A DNA stretch of 64,000 nucleotides from Candidatus Kuenenia stuttgartensis (GTDB taxonomy: Bacteria; Planctomycetota; UBA11346): NCBI GenBank assembly GCA_945876185.1, contig CAMCMZ010000007.1, forward strand, positions 1 to 64,000, written 5' to 3'. This document shows, piece after piece, positions 33,141 to 42,005 of the stretch. Within the stretch, counting starts at the first letter, position 1; each line of letters starts with the position of its first letter. A program made the position numbers and the translations under genes. A model generated the notes under the pieces. It was not told the origin of the DNA. It searched no databases and was given only the letters and a program-made list of their open reading frames with translations.

Positions 33141-35327
33141 ATGCCCCTCCTCGCCGCCCAGCACGCCGATGAACTTGCGAATGCCCGCTGCCGCGATCCC
33201 TTCGCGGTGCTGGGTGTCCATGCCGAGGCGGACGGGGTATGGCTGAGGGTGTGGCGGCGCGGGGCGATTGAGGTCGCGGTGGTTGCGCGCGAAAGCCGAC
33301 GCACGCGATACCTGCTGCACCAGGCCGGGGCGCCGGGCCTGTTCGAGGCGCGCATCCCCCGCCGAAAGCAGGCGTTTGCCTATGAATTGGCCGTGCAGAT
33401 CGGCGGCATCGACGGCGAGATCATCGAGCGCGATCCGTATTCCTTCTGGCCGCAGCTGTCCGACTTCGACCTCGGGCTGCTGCGATCCGGCCATCACCTC
33501 CATCTCGGCAAGGTCCTCGGCGCGCATGCCATGACCATTGACGGCTGCGCCGGCGTGCGCTTCGCGGTGTGGGCCCCGAACGCCGAATCGGTTTCGGTGG
33601 TCGGCGATTGGAACGACTTCGACGCCCGCTGGCATCCGATGCGGCTCAGACCCGATTGCGGGGTGTGGGAACTGTTCATCCCCCAGGCGGCGATCGGGAT
33701 GCGCTACAAGTACCAGATCCGCGGCCCTGGCGGTGAGATCCGGATCAAGGCCGATCCCTGTGCGCTCCAGGCCGAAGTCCCGCCCGCCACCGCATCGGTC
33801 ATCAGCGATCCGGCCGCGTACACCTGGGGCGACGCAGCCTGGATGCAGGCCCGGGCGGGCGCGCAGCCGAAGAAGAAACCGCTGGCGATCTACGAATGCC
33901 ATCTCGGATCGTGGGACCGCCGCGCGGAACCCGACTGCTGGCCGAACTACCGCGAGCTCGCACCGAAGCTCATCGCACATCTGAAAAACCTGGGCTTCAC
34001 GCATCTTGAACTGCTGCCGCTGGCGCAGCATCCGTTCGAGGGCTCGTGGGGCTACCAGGTCTCGGGCCAGTTCGCGCCGAATTCGCGCCACGGTTCGCCG
34101 GCGGATCTCAAGTGGTTCATCGACCAGTTCCATCAGGCCGGGCTGGGCGTGATCATCGACTACGTGCCGGGGCACTTTCCCAAGGACGACTTCTGCCTGG
34201 CGCGCTTTGACGGCACGCCGACCTATGAGTACGCCGATCCGCGCGAAGGGGAGCACAAGACCTGGGGAACCTGCGTCTTCAACTTCCGCCGGCCCGAGGT
34301 GCGCAATTTCCTCCTCGCCGCCGCGCTGCATTGGCTGCGCGAGTTCCACATCGACGGCCTGCGCGTCGACGCCGTGTCGTCAATGCTCTACCGCAGCTAC
34401 GACCGCCAGCCCGGCGAATGGGTGCCGAACGAGCAGGGCGGCGACGCCAACCTGGAAGCGGTCAGCTTCCTGCAGGAACTCACCAGCACCGTGCATCGCG
34501 ACTGCCCCGGCGTGCTGACGATCGCCGAGGAGTCCACCGCCTGGGCCGGCGTCACCGCGCCGACCGACATGCAGGGCCTGGGCTTCGACCTGAAGTGGAA
34601 CATGGGCTGGATGCACGACACGCTGTCGTACCTCGCGCTCGATCCGGTCATGCGGTCGGGCAGCCACAACAAAGCGACCTTCCATCAATGGTACGCCTAC
34701 GACGACGCCTGGGTGCTGCCGCTGTCGCACGATGAGGTCGTGCACGGCAAGCGCTCGCTGATCGACAAATTGCCCGGCGACTGGTGGCAGCGGCGGGCGC
34801 AGCTGCGGCAACTGCTCGGCTACCAGATCGCGGTGCCGGGCCGCAAACTGCTGTTCCAGGGAGGAGAATTCGGAGTCGGCCGCGAGTTCGCCTGGGACCG
34901 CCGGCTCGACTGGGCCGAGGCCGACGAGCCTGACCGCAAGGGCATCACCGCCTTCCTGCGCGCCGCGCTGGCGCTCTACCGCGACCAGGGCGCACTGCAT
35001 GAAGCCGACGACGAACGCGGCGGCTTCGAGTGGATCGATTGTGAAAACCGCGCCGAGAGCCTGCTCGCCTTCCTGCGCCGTGCGCCGGGCAAGACGGAAG
35101 TGCTGGTCGCCTGCAATTTCACCCCGATTCCCCGCCACGACTATCCTCTCGGGGTGCCGCGCGGCGGCGTCTGGCGCGAGGTTCTGAACAGCGACGCGCC
35201 AGAATTCGGTGGCTCGGGTGTGCTCAATCCGACGGTACGCACGCATGAGCATTCCTGGGGCGCCTTTCCGGCCCACGTGCGCGTGTCGCTGCCGCCGCTC
35301 GGCATCGCGTTTTTTCAGCCACGATGA
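33141..35327 (+). CDS. glgB: 1,4-alpha-glucan branching enzyme
   Basis: This enzyme makes alpha-1,6 branches in glycogen (GH13). The 728 residues match the family. N-terminal beta domains (DPFAVLGVHAEADG) and CBM48 (GVRFAVWAPNAESVSVVGDW) come first. The catalytic barrel contains ELLPLAQHPFEGSWGYQVSG, the nucleophile Asp in GLRVDAVSSML (near 410), the acid Glu in IAEESTAW (near 463) and LSHDEVVHGKRSL. The start at 33141 is the first Met in a normal context. Its TGA overlaps the ATG of the pseudouridine synthase gene. No other glycogen genes are in the window. Confidence 0.96.
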   Translation: MPLLAAQHADELANARCRDPFAVLGVHAEADGVWLRVWRRGAIEVAVVARESRRTRYLLHQAGAPGLFEARIPRRKQAFAYELAVQIGGIDGEIIERDPYSFWPQLSDFDLGLLRSGHHLHLGKVLGAHAMTIDGCAGVRFAVWAPNAESVSVVGDWNDFDARWHPMRLRPDCGVWELFIPQAAIGMRYKYQIRGPGGEIRIKADPCALQAEVPPATASVISDPAAYTWGDAAWMQARAGAQPKKKPLAIYECHLGSWDRRAEPDCWPNYRELAPKLIAHLKNLGFTHLELLPLAQHPFEGSWGYQVSGQFAPNSRHGSPADLKWFIDQFHQAGLGVIIDYVPGHFPKDDFCLARFDGTPTYEYADPREGEHKTWGTCVFNFRRPEVRNFLLAAALHWLREFHIDGLRVDAVSSMLYRSYDRQPGEWVPNEQGGDANLEAVSFLQELTSTVHRDCPGVLTIAEESTAWAGVTAPTDMQGLGFDLKWNMGWMHDTLSYLALDPVMRSGSHNKATFHQWYAYDDAWVLPLSHDEVVHGKRSLIDKLPGDWWQRRAQLRQLLGYQIAVPGRKLLFQGGEFGVGREFAWDRRLDWAEADEPDRKGITAFLRAALALYRDQGALHEADDERGGFEWIDCENRAESLLAFLRRAPGKTEVLVACNFTPIPRHDYPLGVPRGGVWREVLNSDAPEFGGSGVLNPTVRTHEHSWGAFPAHVRVSLPPLGIAFFQPR

Positions 35328-36388
35328 CCGGTTATCCGGCGGCGGACGACGACGCCGCGATCGTCAAGAACGAGGTCAAGGTTCTCAAGCGGCTGGACGA
35401 GCGTTACCGCGAGGTGTCCTTCACGGTCGGCCGTCGGCACCGCACCTCGTGGCAGCTGGATGACTACCTGCGCGTGTTCTGCCCGCGTTATCCCAAGGAA
35501 CTCATCGCGCGCTGGTGCGCCGAAGGCCGCCTGACCGTCGACGAGGTTGCGGCCACGGCGGCGCAGATCGTCGCCGGCGGCCAGCGCGTGCGGCTGCTCG
35601 CGCCGCTGCCCAAACCCGATCCGACCTACATCGTGCCGCCGCTTGAGATCCTGCACCACGACGACGACTGCATCGCCGCCAACAAGCCGGTGGCGCAGCT
35701 CGCGCATCCCGCCGGCAAGATCATGACCGGGACGCTGCTCAACCTGCTCGCTGACTGGGTCGCGGCGCGCGGCGGCGCCCCAGATCAGGTGCGGCTGGTC
35801 AACCGCATCGACCGCGACACCAGCGGGATCTGCCTTGCATCACGAACGCTGGAGGCGCACATCGCGCTCGCCACCGCGCTGGCGGAACGGCGTGCGGTGA
35901 AGGAATACCTCGCGATATGCCACGGCGTCCCGGCCGCGCTGACGGGCGAGTGGACCGAACCCCTGGGCGAGGATCCACGTGGCAGCGTGGCGCGGGTGGT
36001 GCGCGACGACGGCCAGCCGTGTCGAACGGAATACCGCGTGGTCGCAGTCGCGCCGACGGTGGAAACCGGAAAGGCGCCGCGCTTCGCCCTCCTGCGCCTG
36101 GTCCTGCACACCGGGCGGCAGCACCAGATCCGCGTCCACTGCGCCCACCATGGCCATCCGCTTGTCGGCGATTGGGTTTACGGCCAACCGTGCGCCGAAC
36201 TGCCCGGCCAAGCGCTGCACAGCGCGCTGCTGACCATCCCGCATCCACGCGGCGGCGAATTGGCGATCACCGCGCCGATGACCTCGGCGTTGGAAAAAAT
36301 CTGGCAGAACCTGCTGGACGGCGGCGCGCCGACGCCGGTGCCGCTGAATGCGGAACAGCGCTCGCGGATGAAATTACCGCCGGCATAG
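35324..36388 (+). CDS. RluA/RluD-family pseudouridine synthase
   Basis: This protein isomerises uridine in rRNA or tRNA. Of its 354 residues the N-terminal part (about 35-95) is S4-like (QLDDYLRVFCPRYPKELIAR, then GRLTVDE). The catalytic domain has NRIDRDTSGICL near 159-170, with the catalytic Asp in the usual HRLDxxTSG position; the His is Asn here, a common variant. LHTGRQHQIRVHCAHHGHPLVGD is the conserved C-terminal motif. The exact target site cannot be told. It overlaps glgB by ATGA. A family B palindrome begins 4 nt after its TAG. Confidence 0.92.
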   Translation: MTGYPAADDDAAIVKNEVKVLKRLDERYREVSFTVGRRHRTSWQLDDYLRVFCPRYPKELIARWCAEGRLTVDEVAATAAQIVAGGQRVRLLAPLPKPDPTYIVPPLEILHHDDDCIAANKPVAQLAHPAGKIMTGTLLNLLADWVAARGGAPDQVRLVNRIDRDTSGICLASRTLEAHIALATALAERRAVKEYLAICHGVPAALTGEWTEPLGEDPRGSVARVVRDDGQPCRTEYRVVAVAPTVETGKAPRFALLRLVLHTGRQHQIRVHCAHHGHPLVGDWVYGQPCAELPGQALHSALLTIPHPRGGELAITAPMTSALEKIWQNLLDGGAPTPVPLNAEQRSRMKLPPA

Positions 36389-36392
36389 CTAT

Positions 36393-36542
36393 CTGGGAGC
36401 GCGCCGCTCCGCGGCGGTTCGAACCCTGGGAGTGCGCCGCTCCGCGGCGCTCAGCAAGTTTTTTTCGCTGGCCGCCAACCATGGGCGTGCCCTCCGTTCC
36501 AATGACCTTTCCCCCAGGCGCCGCGGAGCGGCGCGCTCCCAG
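36393..36542. repeat. Family B palindromic repeats, cluster after the pseudouridine synthase gene
   Basis: Two head copies (CTGGGAGCGCGCCGCTCCG at 36393, CTGGGAGTGCGCCGCTCCG at about 36425) and one inverted copy (GCGCCGCGGAGCGGCGCGCT ending at 36542). Together they can fold as a long cruciform-like structure between two plus-strand genes. Confidence 0.85.
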
Positions 36543-36587
36543 GCGGTCCAGGATTGGCTGGCGCGCAGCGGCCCTAGCCTGCACCGC

Positions 36588-37403
36588 GTGCTGCGCGCCC
36601 TCAAACTGGCCTGGCTGATGTTCACCGTCGTGCTCAAGCGCCGGCTGGCCTATCGCGGCGACCTGCTCATCCAGGCGCTGGACGAACTGCTGCGCGGGCT
36701 GGTCGCCTTCGCGCTCCTGCAGGTCTACGTCAGCAAGTCGCAGGATCTGGCCGGCTGGAACCGCGATCAGCTCCTGTTCGTGCTTGGCTTTTCCCTGGTG
36801 CCGATCTCGTTTTTCCACTGCCTGTGCGGCAATCTCTACCAGTTGTCCAGCCGCTACATCATCAATGGCGAACTCGACCGCATCCTGCTCCGGCCGTATC
36901 CGAGCTACCTCCAGATCTGCTTCGACCGCCTGGCGATCGAGGACCTGTCGGGCGCGGTCTTTGGTTTCACCCTGATGGCAATCGCGGCGGCGCGCCTGCC
37001 CGGCTTCGACTGGTCGCCGCTCAACCTCGGCCTGCTCGCGTTGATGCTGGCGTCAGCCTTCGGCGTGGTGGTGGCGGTGTTCATGGCCTTTGCCTCGACC
37101 GGGTTCTGGTTCGAGGACCGCGTCGGCATGGTGCCGCCGGTCTACAACCTGATGGAGTTCGGCCGCTGGCCGGTCGACATCTACCACCGCCTGGTGCGCC
37201 TGCTGATCACCTGCGCCATCCCGTTCGGCTTCGTTGCGTTCTTCCCGGCCAGCCTGTTCGTGGGTGGGCGGGCAGGCGACGTGGCCAGCCCCTGGTGGCA
37301 GCACCCTGGCGTCTGGACCCCGGTGGTTGCCGCAGTCGCGCTGGTGGTGGCCATGTCGTTGTGGCGGCTGGGCATACGCCGCTACAACTCGGCCGGCAAC
37401 TGA
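36588..37403 (+). CDS. ABC-2 family transporter permease (ABC2_membrane_6 / DUF990-like)
   Basis: A membrane protein of 271 residues with six predicted helices. A leader (ALKLAWLMFTVVLKRRLAYR) is followed by FFHCLCGNLYQLSSRYIING and ELDRILLRPYPSYLQI. The RYIINGELDRxLLRP block is the signature of this permease class, usually one of a pair working with an ATPase of the NodI/CcmA type. No ATPase gene is adjacent, so its partner is elsewhere or transport is not its job. The GTG at 36588 gives the typical N-terminus, and the frame upstream is made of repeat sequence. Confidence 0.85.
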   Translation: MLRALKLAWLMFTVVLKRRLAYRGDLLIQALDELLRGLVAFALLQVYVSKSQDLAGWNRDQLLFVLGFSLVPISFFHCLCGNLYQLSSRYIINGELDRILLRPYPSYLQICFDRLAIEDLSGAVFGFTLMAIAAARLPGFDWSPLNLGLLALMLASAFGVVVAVFMAFASTGFWFEDRVGMVPPVYNLMEFGRWPVDIYHRLVRLLITCAIPFGFVAFFPASLFVGGRAGDVASPWWQHPGVWTPVVAAVALVVAMSLWRLGIRRYNSAGN

Positions 37404-37487
37404 GCCTGAACCTTGCGCTGCGACCTGCGTTGACCCTCGTTTGACCCGCCGACCGAATCTGCCGACCCGCCGGACAAGGACATCCCT

Positions 37488-39131
37488 ATGCCGCAAACTC
37501 CTGCCCCAAACCCCGCCGGAAATCCCGCTCGGCCCACCAAGCCCCCGAAGATGCAGAAGAAGGGCGGCTTCACCTGGCTAGTCCTGTCCGTCGTCATCCT
37601 GGGCCTGGCCGTGCTGTTCATCTTCGCCGGCGACAAACTGCGAGCCGCATTCGGCCTGGGCAGTCCACAAGGCGATGAGGGCCCCGATCCCAAGGCGATC
37701 GCCGGCATCAAGATCAGTGAAGGCGCCGGTCGCACCGGCGCCGGTGCGACGGTGACCTTCGAGCCGCGCGCCACCGGTACCGCCGAGGCGAAGACGACCG
37801 AGCCGGTCAAGGTCGCTTCCACGCCCACGATCACGCAGGCGGCCAAGAGCTTCAAGGACGAGGCGAAGGGCACTGAGTTTCTCGCCCAGGCGGAAAAGGC
37901 CCTGGCCGCGATGCAATGGGACGTCGCCGCCAGCCAGGCCCGCCGACTCGAAGGGCTCGACGTGCCGCCGCGCTTGAAGTCCCGCGCCTACGACATCACC
38001 GAACGCGCGCCGCAGATCTCCGAACTCTTCAAGCGCCTGGGCGATCGTGACGAACTGACTCGTGGCTGGGACACCCATCCCGGCCTGGTCGCGCTCTCGG
38101 GCCTGGGTGGCGCGTCCGGCAGATCGCTTGCCGTGCCGCTCGCTGACGGCTCGAACAACGAAGGCGTGGCCGACGATCCGCTCGGATTCATCGCGTCGAA
38201 GCGCAGCATCGGCGAGGTGTCGTTCCTTCTTCAGGCCAAGAACCAGTTCATCCCCGGCACCCTGGCCGACGACAAGATCGGCACGGTCGAGAAGGTCGAT
38301 GTGCGGAAGATCATCGCCGAGCGCACCCAGGAACTCGCCGGCATGGCCGACCGCATCCGCAACAGCGAGCGCGCTGCTGATAGCTTGGCCTGGTACGACG
38401 CAGGCAAGTACGCCTTCCGCAACCGCGTCGACGGCCGCGTCGGCGAACTGCTGGAGCGCACCGTCGCGCTCGACCCGAAAATCGCCGGCAAGATCCGCGA
38501 GATCCGGGCCGAGACGATCATCGCCATCGTCAAGATCCACCGCAACACCGGCAACAAGACCGCCGAGGCGGGTTGGACGGTCTCGCTGAAACGCCACTTC
38601 ACCGACACGACAGCCTTCAAGGAATTCGACGCCTGGGTGAAGGGCGAGAAGGACCGCCAGATCCAGTTGGCCAAGGAATTGGAGGAAAAGCGGCGGCGTG
38701 AGGAGGACGAACGCATTGAATACCTCCGCAATGAAGCCGAAAGGAAGTCGAAGCAAGGCGACGAGGAAGCCGCCGCTGCGGCCCGAAATGCAGTCACCAT
38801 CGCGATGAAGGATGCCGCTCCCGAACCAGCCACGTCCGAACCAACTACGGCAACGACGACGGTCGCAGGTCCGGCCCTTGCCGCGCTCACCGAAGACGAG
38901 AAGACCGCTGACACCCTCAAGGCCGCCGCCGAGACCGAACTCGGCAAGCTCGTCGACATGCCGCCCACCGCCGAACGCTCGCGCCGCTACCACGCCCTCG
39001 TTCCCAGCGTGACCAAGGCCAAAGGCATCTACGACCGCCTGATCCGGGCCCACAAGGCCAGCCCCGACGCCGAACTCAAACTGGTCGAGATCAGCAAGCT
39101 GCTGTTCATGATCAAGAAGTCGCCGATGTAA
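37488..39131 (+). CDS. Single-pass membrane protein with long helical domain, function unknown
   Basis: A 547-residue protein I do not recognise. A Pro/Lys-rich cytosolic N-terminus (1-26) is followed by one membrane helix (GFTWLVLSVVILGLAVLFIF, about 27-47) and a large, mostly helical soluble part. Near 400-430 is a charged coiled coil (IQLAKELEEKRRREEDERIE), then an Ala/Thr/Pro-rich linker (about 448-475) and a last helical segment ending LLFMIKKSPM. No signal-peptide cleavage site is obvious, so it is probably anchored with the bulk outside the cytoplasm. It is a stand-alone gene between the ABC permease and the ferritin-like protein. Confidence 0.7.
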   Translation: MPQTPAPNPAGNPARPTKPPKMQKKGGFTWLVLSVVILGLAVLFIFAGDKLRAAFGLGSPQGDEGPDPKAIAGIKISEGAGRTGAGATVTFEPRATGTAEAKTTEPVKVASTPTITQAAKSFKDEAKGTEFLAQAEKALAAMQWDVAASQARRLEGLDVPPRLKSRAYDITERAPQISELFKRLGDRDELTRGWDTHPGLVALSGLGGASGRSLAVPLADGSNNEGVADDPLGFIASKRSIGEVSFLLQAKNQFIPGTLADDKIGTVEKVDVRKIIAERTQELAGMADRIRNSERAADSLAWYDAGKYAFRNRVDGRVGELLERTVALDPKIAGKIREIRAETIIAIVKIHRNTGNKTAEAGWTVSLKRHFTDTTAFKEFDAWVKGEKDRQIQLAKELEEKRRREEDERIEYLRNEAERKSKQGDEEAAAAARNAVTIAMKDAAPEPATSEPTTATTTVAGPALAALTEDEKTADTLKAAAETELGKLVDMPPTAERSRRYHALVPSVTKAKGIYDRLIRAHKASPDAELKLVEISKLLFMIKKSPM

Positions 39132-39157
39132 CTGCCGATCCCGGGACTGGCGCGTCC

Positions 39158-39712
39158 TTGGGGTTGACCGAGCATGTCCGCGTGAACCTGGAACGGCTGC
39201 TGCAACTGGGCTACAGCGCTGAACGCGCGGCCGCGTTCGCCTACCGCGGCCATGCGCGGTCGCTGAAGGACCCAGAGGAAAAAACCCACATTGCCCGGAT
39301 CGAGGCCGAGGAATGGGAGCATCGCGACAACCTGCTGCGCATGCTGAACCGATTGCACCTGCGCCCGTCACGTTGGCTGGAATGGAAATACGCATGCATC
39401 GGTCGACTGATCTCCGCCTCCTGCCATATCATCGGCTATTTCGCCCCGATGTACTTCGCCGGCCGGCTGGAAAGCGGCAACGTCAACGAATACCTGCACA
39501 TGATCGAACTTGCGCGCGGCACCGCGATCGCGGACGAGATCCCGTGCCTGCTGGAGATGGCGCGGGTCGAGAAGCAGCACGAACTGTATTTCCTCGCCCG
39601 CATCGAAGCCCATTGGCTGCTGCCTTGGTTCAGGCCGTGGTTCCGTTGGGGGCCAGGGGTCAGCTTCAATCCGATGAGCGCTGGCGAAGCTGAGGAGCCT
39701 TCGACTGTCTAG
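39158..39712 (+). CDS. Ferritin-like (COQ7-type) diiron protein
   Basis: A 184-residue helical protein with paired metal motifs of the ferritin-like fold. ARIEAEEWEHRDNLL (about 46-60) supplies Glu...ExxH in the first half, and NEYLHMIELARG followed by MARVEKQHELYFLARIE supplies the second. The spacing resembles COQ7/demethoxyubiquinone hydroxylase and related membrane-peripheral proteins. The C-terminus is Trp/Phe-rich (HWLLPWFRPWFRWG), likely membrane-seeking. The neighbouring menD points to menaquinone rather than ubiquinone, so a classic COQ7 role is unlikely. The annotated start is TTG at 39158, and an in-frame GTG near 39182 is an alternative. Confidence 0.75.
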   Translation: MGLTEHVRVNLERLLQLGYSAERAAAFAYRGHARSLKDPEEKTHIARIEAEEWEHRDNLLRMLNRLHLRPSRWLEWKYACIGRLISASCHIIGYFAPMYFAGRLESGNVNEYLHMIELARGTAIADEIPCLLEMARVEKQHELYFLARIEAHWLLPWFRPWFRWGPGVSFNPMSAGEAEEPSTV

Positions 39713-39746
39713 AACAAGATCGCCGAACCGTCTCCGCCGCTGAACT

Positions 39747-39995
39747 TTATCCGAAGGAAATAGCCAGATGACCCGCCATCTGATCCAACATCATCATAGG
39801 TAAGAAGATGGCTTGAAGAAACGCCGGTGATGGATGTATGGCAAAACTCACTCCCCAGTGAATGCCATGGGGGTCGAATATCCCTGAAACGAAATGTCCC
39901 GTCGCCGTGTAGTTGATCCACACCGCATACGAGACGACATAGAGTGCGAGCAGGATCCCGACGACACTTCCAAAGATCACCACATCTCGACGCAT
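39747..39995 (-). CDS. Small membrane protein cotranscribed with menD
   Basis: An 82-residue protein starting MRRDVVIFGSVVGILLALYV, with one clear membrane helix. A Trp/His-rich loop follows (TGHFVSGIFDPHGIHWGVSF) and then a second hydrophobic segment (FLQAIFLPMMMLDQMAG). I recognise no family. It begins 5 nt after the menD stop, so it is almost certainly on the menD transcript. Its codons are less GC-rich than menD. A role in quinone or envelope biology is only a guess from position. Confidence 0.65.
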   Translation of the reverse strand: MRRDVVIFGSVVGILLALYVVSYAVWINYTATGHFVSGIFDPHGIHWGVSFAIHPSPAFLQAIFLPMMMLDQMAGHLAISFG

Positions 39996-40000
39996 GGAAT

Positions 40001-41662
40001 TCAGCCCATACCTGCCATTGCCCGAACCAACGCTCGATGCCGCTCGACCGTGTCGGTCGCTGAGCGCAGATCGCACTCGATCAGCCGCCATCCCGCTTGA
40101 TCCACGGAGGCGGCGGCAAGGGCGGCGTTCAATCCGGCGCGATCCGCCACACGGTGATAGGTCAGGCCGAATTGCGCTGCGACGTTGGTGAAATCCAGGC
40201 CATGCGCGGTCCGCACCCACTGCTGGTAGCCGGGTTCGCTGGCCACCGGCAGGTAGTCGAAGATGCCGCCACCGCCGTTGTTGAGGACGATGATCGCGCC
40301 CGGTCCCTTCACCTTCGCCAGTCCAGCCAGGGCGGGCAGGTCGTGCAGCAGCGCGAGATCGCCGGTGAGCAACCACGTCGGGCCGGGCGCCCCGGTGCTG
40401 GCCAGGCCGATGAGCGTGCCGACCTGGCCGTCGATGCCGTTGACGCCTCGGTTGGCGAAAAGCTGGAAATCCTTGGGGCGCGGGCCGCAATGCAGGTTGG
40501 CGTGGCGCACCGCCATGCTGTTGGCGACCAGCAGCCGGCGCGGGGCGGGATGGCGGCAGATCAGATGAGCGGCGAGCGGTTCGCTCCACGGGCTGTCGGC
40601 CATGGCGGCAACCAAGGCCTGGTTGGCATGGGAATCAGCAGATTGCCAAGCGGAAATCCAGGCCGCGTCGACGCCATGGGATTGCGGCAACCTTCGGCTG
40701 GAATTCAGCACTGTACCCGCTCGCGCCAACCAGTCGCGGTTGCGGCCGTCGGGTTCGTCGCTGATCCAGGTCGCTTCAGCGCGATCGAGCCACTCGTACA
40801 CCGCGCGGCTCAGCGGCACGTCGCCGCATTGAATGATGGTGTCCGGCCGTTCGCGCCCGAGCGGACCGGACACCAGCGCATCCGCATGGCAGATGAGCCG
40901 CGGCACATCGTCGCGGCGCAGGCCGCTGATCGCGTCCGCGAGCACGGGATAGCCGGTCATCTCGGCCAGATGCAGGACGCGGTCAGCCACCGCGCCGTGG
41001 CCGGCAGTGATCAGGCCGCGTCGGCCCAGAACCGGCGCGCTGACGCCAAGTCGGGTGAACGGCGCCGGTTCGCCTGGTTTTTTCCGGCCATTCACCGCTG
41101 AATCCGACATTCCTTCCGGCACCGTCCAGGATCCGGTCGGCACCAGGGGATCGCGCAACGGCACGTTGATCACGGCCGGGCCGGATCCTTGGGCAAGTCG
41201 GCTGACCTGGGATCGTAGCGCGCGCAGGGCGCGGTCGCTGGCGACGGGTTCGCCGAGGTCGCATTCGCGCCCGACCAGACCGCGCAGCACCTGGACCTGC
41301 GGCATGGTTTGCGGTGCACCGCAGCCGTGCAGTTCCCACGGACGGTCGGCGACGACGACGATCAACGGCAGGTGCGCGCCCTGAGCCTCGGCCAGGGCGG
41401 GAGCGCAGTTGGCCAGCGCGGAGCCGGAGGTGACGCAGACCAGCGTCGGGGCTCCGATCAGGCGGGTCGCACCGAGCGCGATGAACGCGCCGCTGCGCTC
41501 GTCAACGTGGCTGACCGCATCGTCGCCAAAGGCGGCGGCGAGGGCAAACAGCAGCGGGCTGTTGCGGCTGCCGGGGCAGAGCACCGCCCGGCAAACCCCG
41601 CTGCGGCGCAGTTCCTCCGCCAGCGCACGACACCACAGGCCATTGAGATCGCGATCGGTCAC
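40001..41662 (-). CDS. menD: 2-succinyl-5-enolpyruvyl-6-hydroxy-3-cyclohexene-1-carboxylate synthase
   Basis: A thiamine-diphosphate enzyme of menaquinone synthesis, joining isochorismate and 2-oxoglutarate. It has 553 residues from the GTG at 41662, matching the family (about 556). Typical blocks are AVLCPGSRNSPLLFAL, VDERSGAFIALGATRL, SGSALANCAPALAEA and the ThDP segment LLTGDLALLHDL with NNGGGGIFDYLP. The longer open frame to 41740 is encoded by a family B repeat (LATERRAPR) and was rejected. No other men genes are nearby. Confidence 0.95.
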   Translation of the reverse strand: MTDRDLNGLWCRALAEELRRSGVCRAVLCPGSRNSPLLFALAAAFGDDAVSHVDERSGAFIALGATRLIGAPTLVCVTSGSALANCAPALAEAQGAHLPLIVVVADRPWELHGCGAPQTMPQVQVLRGLVGRECDLGEPVASDRALRALRSQVSRLAQGSGPAVINVPLRDPLVPTGSWTVPEGMSDSAVNGRKKPGEPAPFTRLGVSAPVLGRRGLITAGHGAVADRVLHLAEMTGYPVLADAISGLRRDDVPRLICHADALVSGPLGRERPDTIIQCGDVPLSRAVYEWLDRAEATWISDEPDGRNRDWLARAGTVLNSSRRLPQSHGVDAAWISAWQSADSHANQALVAAMADSPWSEPLAAHLICRHPAPRRLLVANSMAVRHANLHCGPRPKDFQLFANRGVNGIDGQVGTLIGLASTGAPGPTWLLTGDLALLHDLPALAGLAKVKGPGAIIVLNNGGGGIFDYLPVASEPGYQQWVRTAHGLDFTNVAAQFGLTYHRVADRAGLNAALAAASVDQAGWRLIECDLRSATDTVERHRALVRAMAGMG

Positions 41663-41705
41663 CCCCGCATCACACCGGCGGCGGCGCCAGGGGGAAGAGG
41701 TCAGC

Positions 41706-41974
41706 CTGGGAGCGCGCCGCTCCGTCGCGAGGTCGAACACCGCGGAGCGGCGCGCTGGGGTTTGGCCATTTGTCTAGGTTGGTCCGACGATCCAGCCAAG
41801 GCTGACCATGATTTCGCTGCAATTCCATGGTCATTCCGGCCTTGGCAGAATCGTCGCGTGACCAGCGGCCGGTTGCAAACCGGCGGTCCCAGGCGCAAGC
41901 GTTTTACCATCATTTTCGTAACATTGGGGCCGAATGGCCAAACCCTAGAGCGCCGCGGAGCGGCGCGCTCCCAG
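41706..41974. repeat. Intergenic repeat cluster: family B palindromes flanking a family D element
   Basis: The gap 41663-42005 between menD and the mannosidase gene holds a family B copy at 41706-41757. A family D unit lies at about 41853-41915 (GGCCGGTTGCAAACCGGCGG, then TCCCAGGCGCAAGCG), and a second, inverted family B copy at 41949-41974. No gene or clear promoter is visible. Confidence 0.8.
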
Positions 41975-42005
41975 GGGCGTTCTTGGATTCATCCACGCCA
42001 AGGAA

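Noticed and set aside
36410-36432. tRNA-like T-loop GGTTCGAACCC
   Set aside because: It lies within a family B palindrome cluster, and the flanking sequence is repeat arms rather than a cloverleaf.
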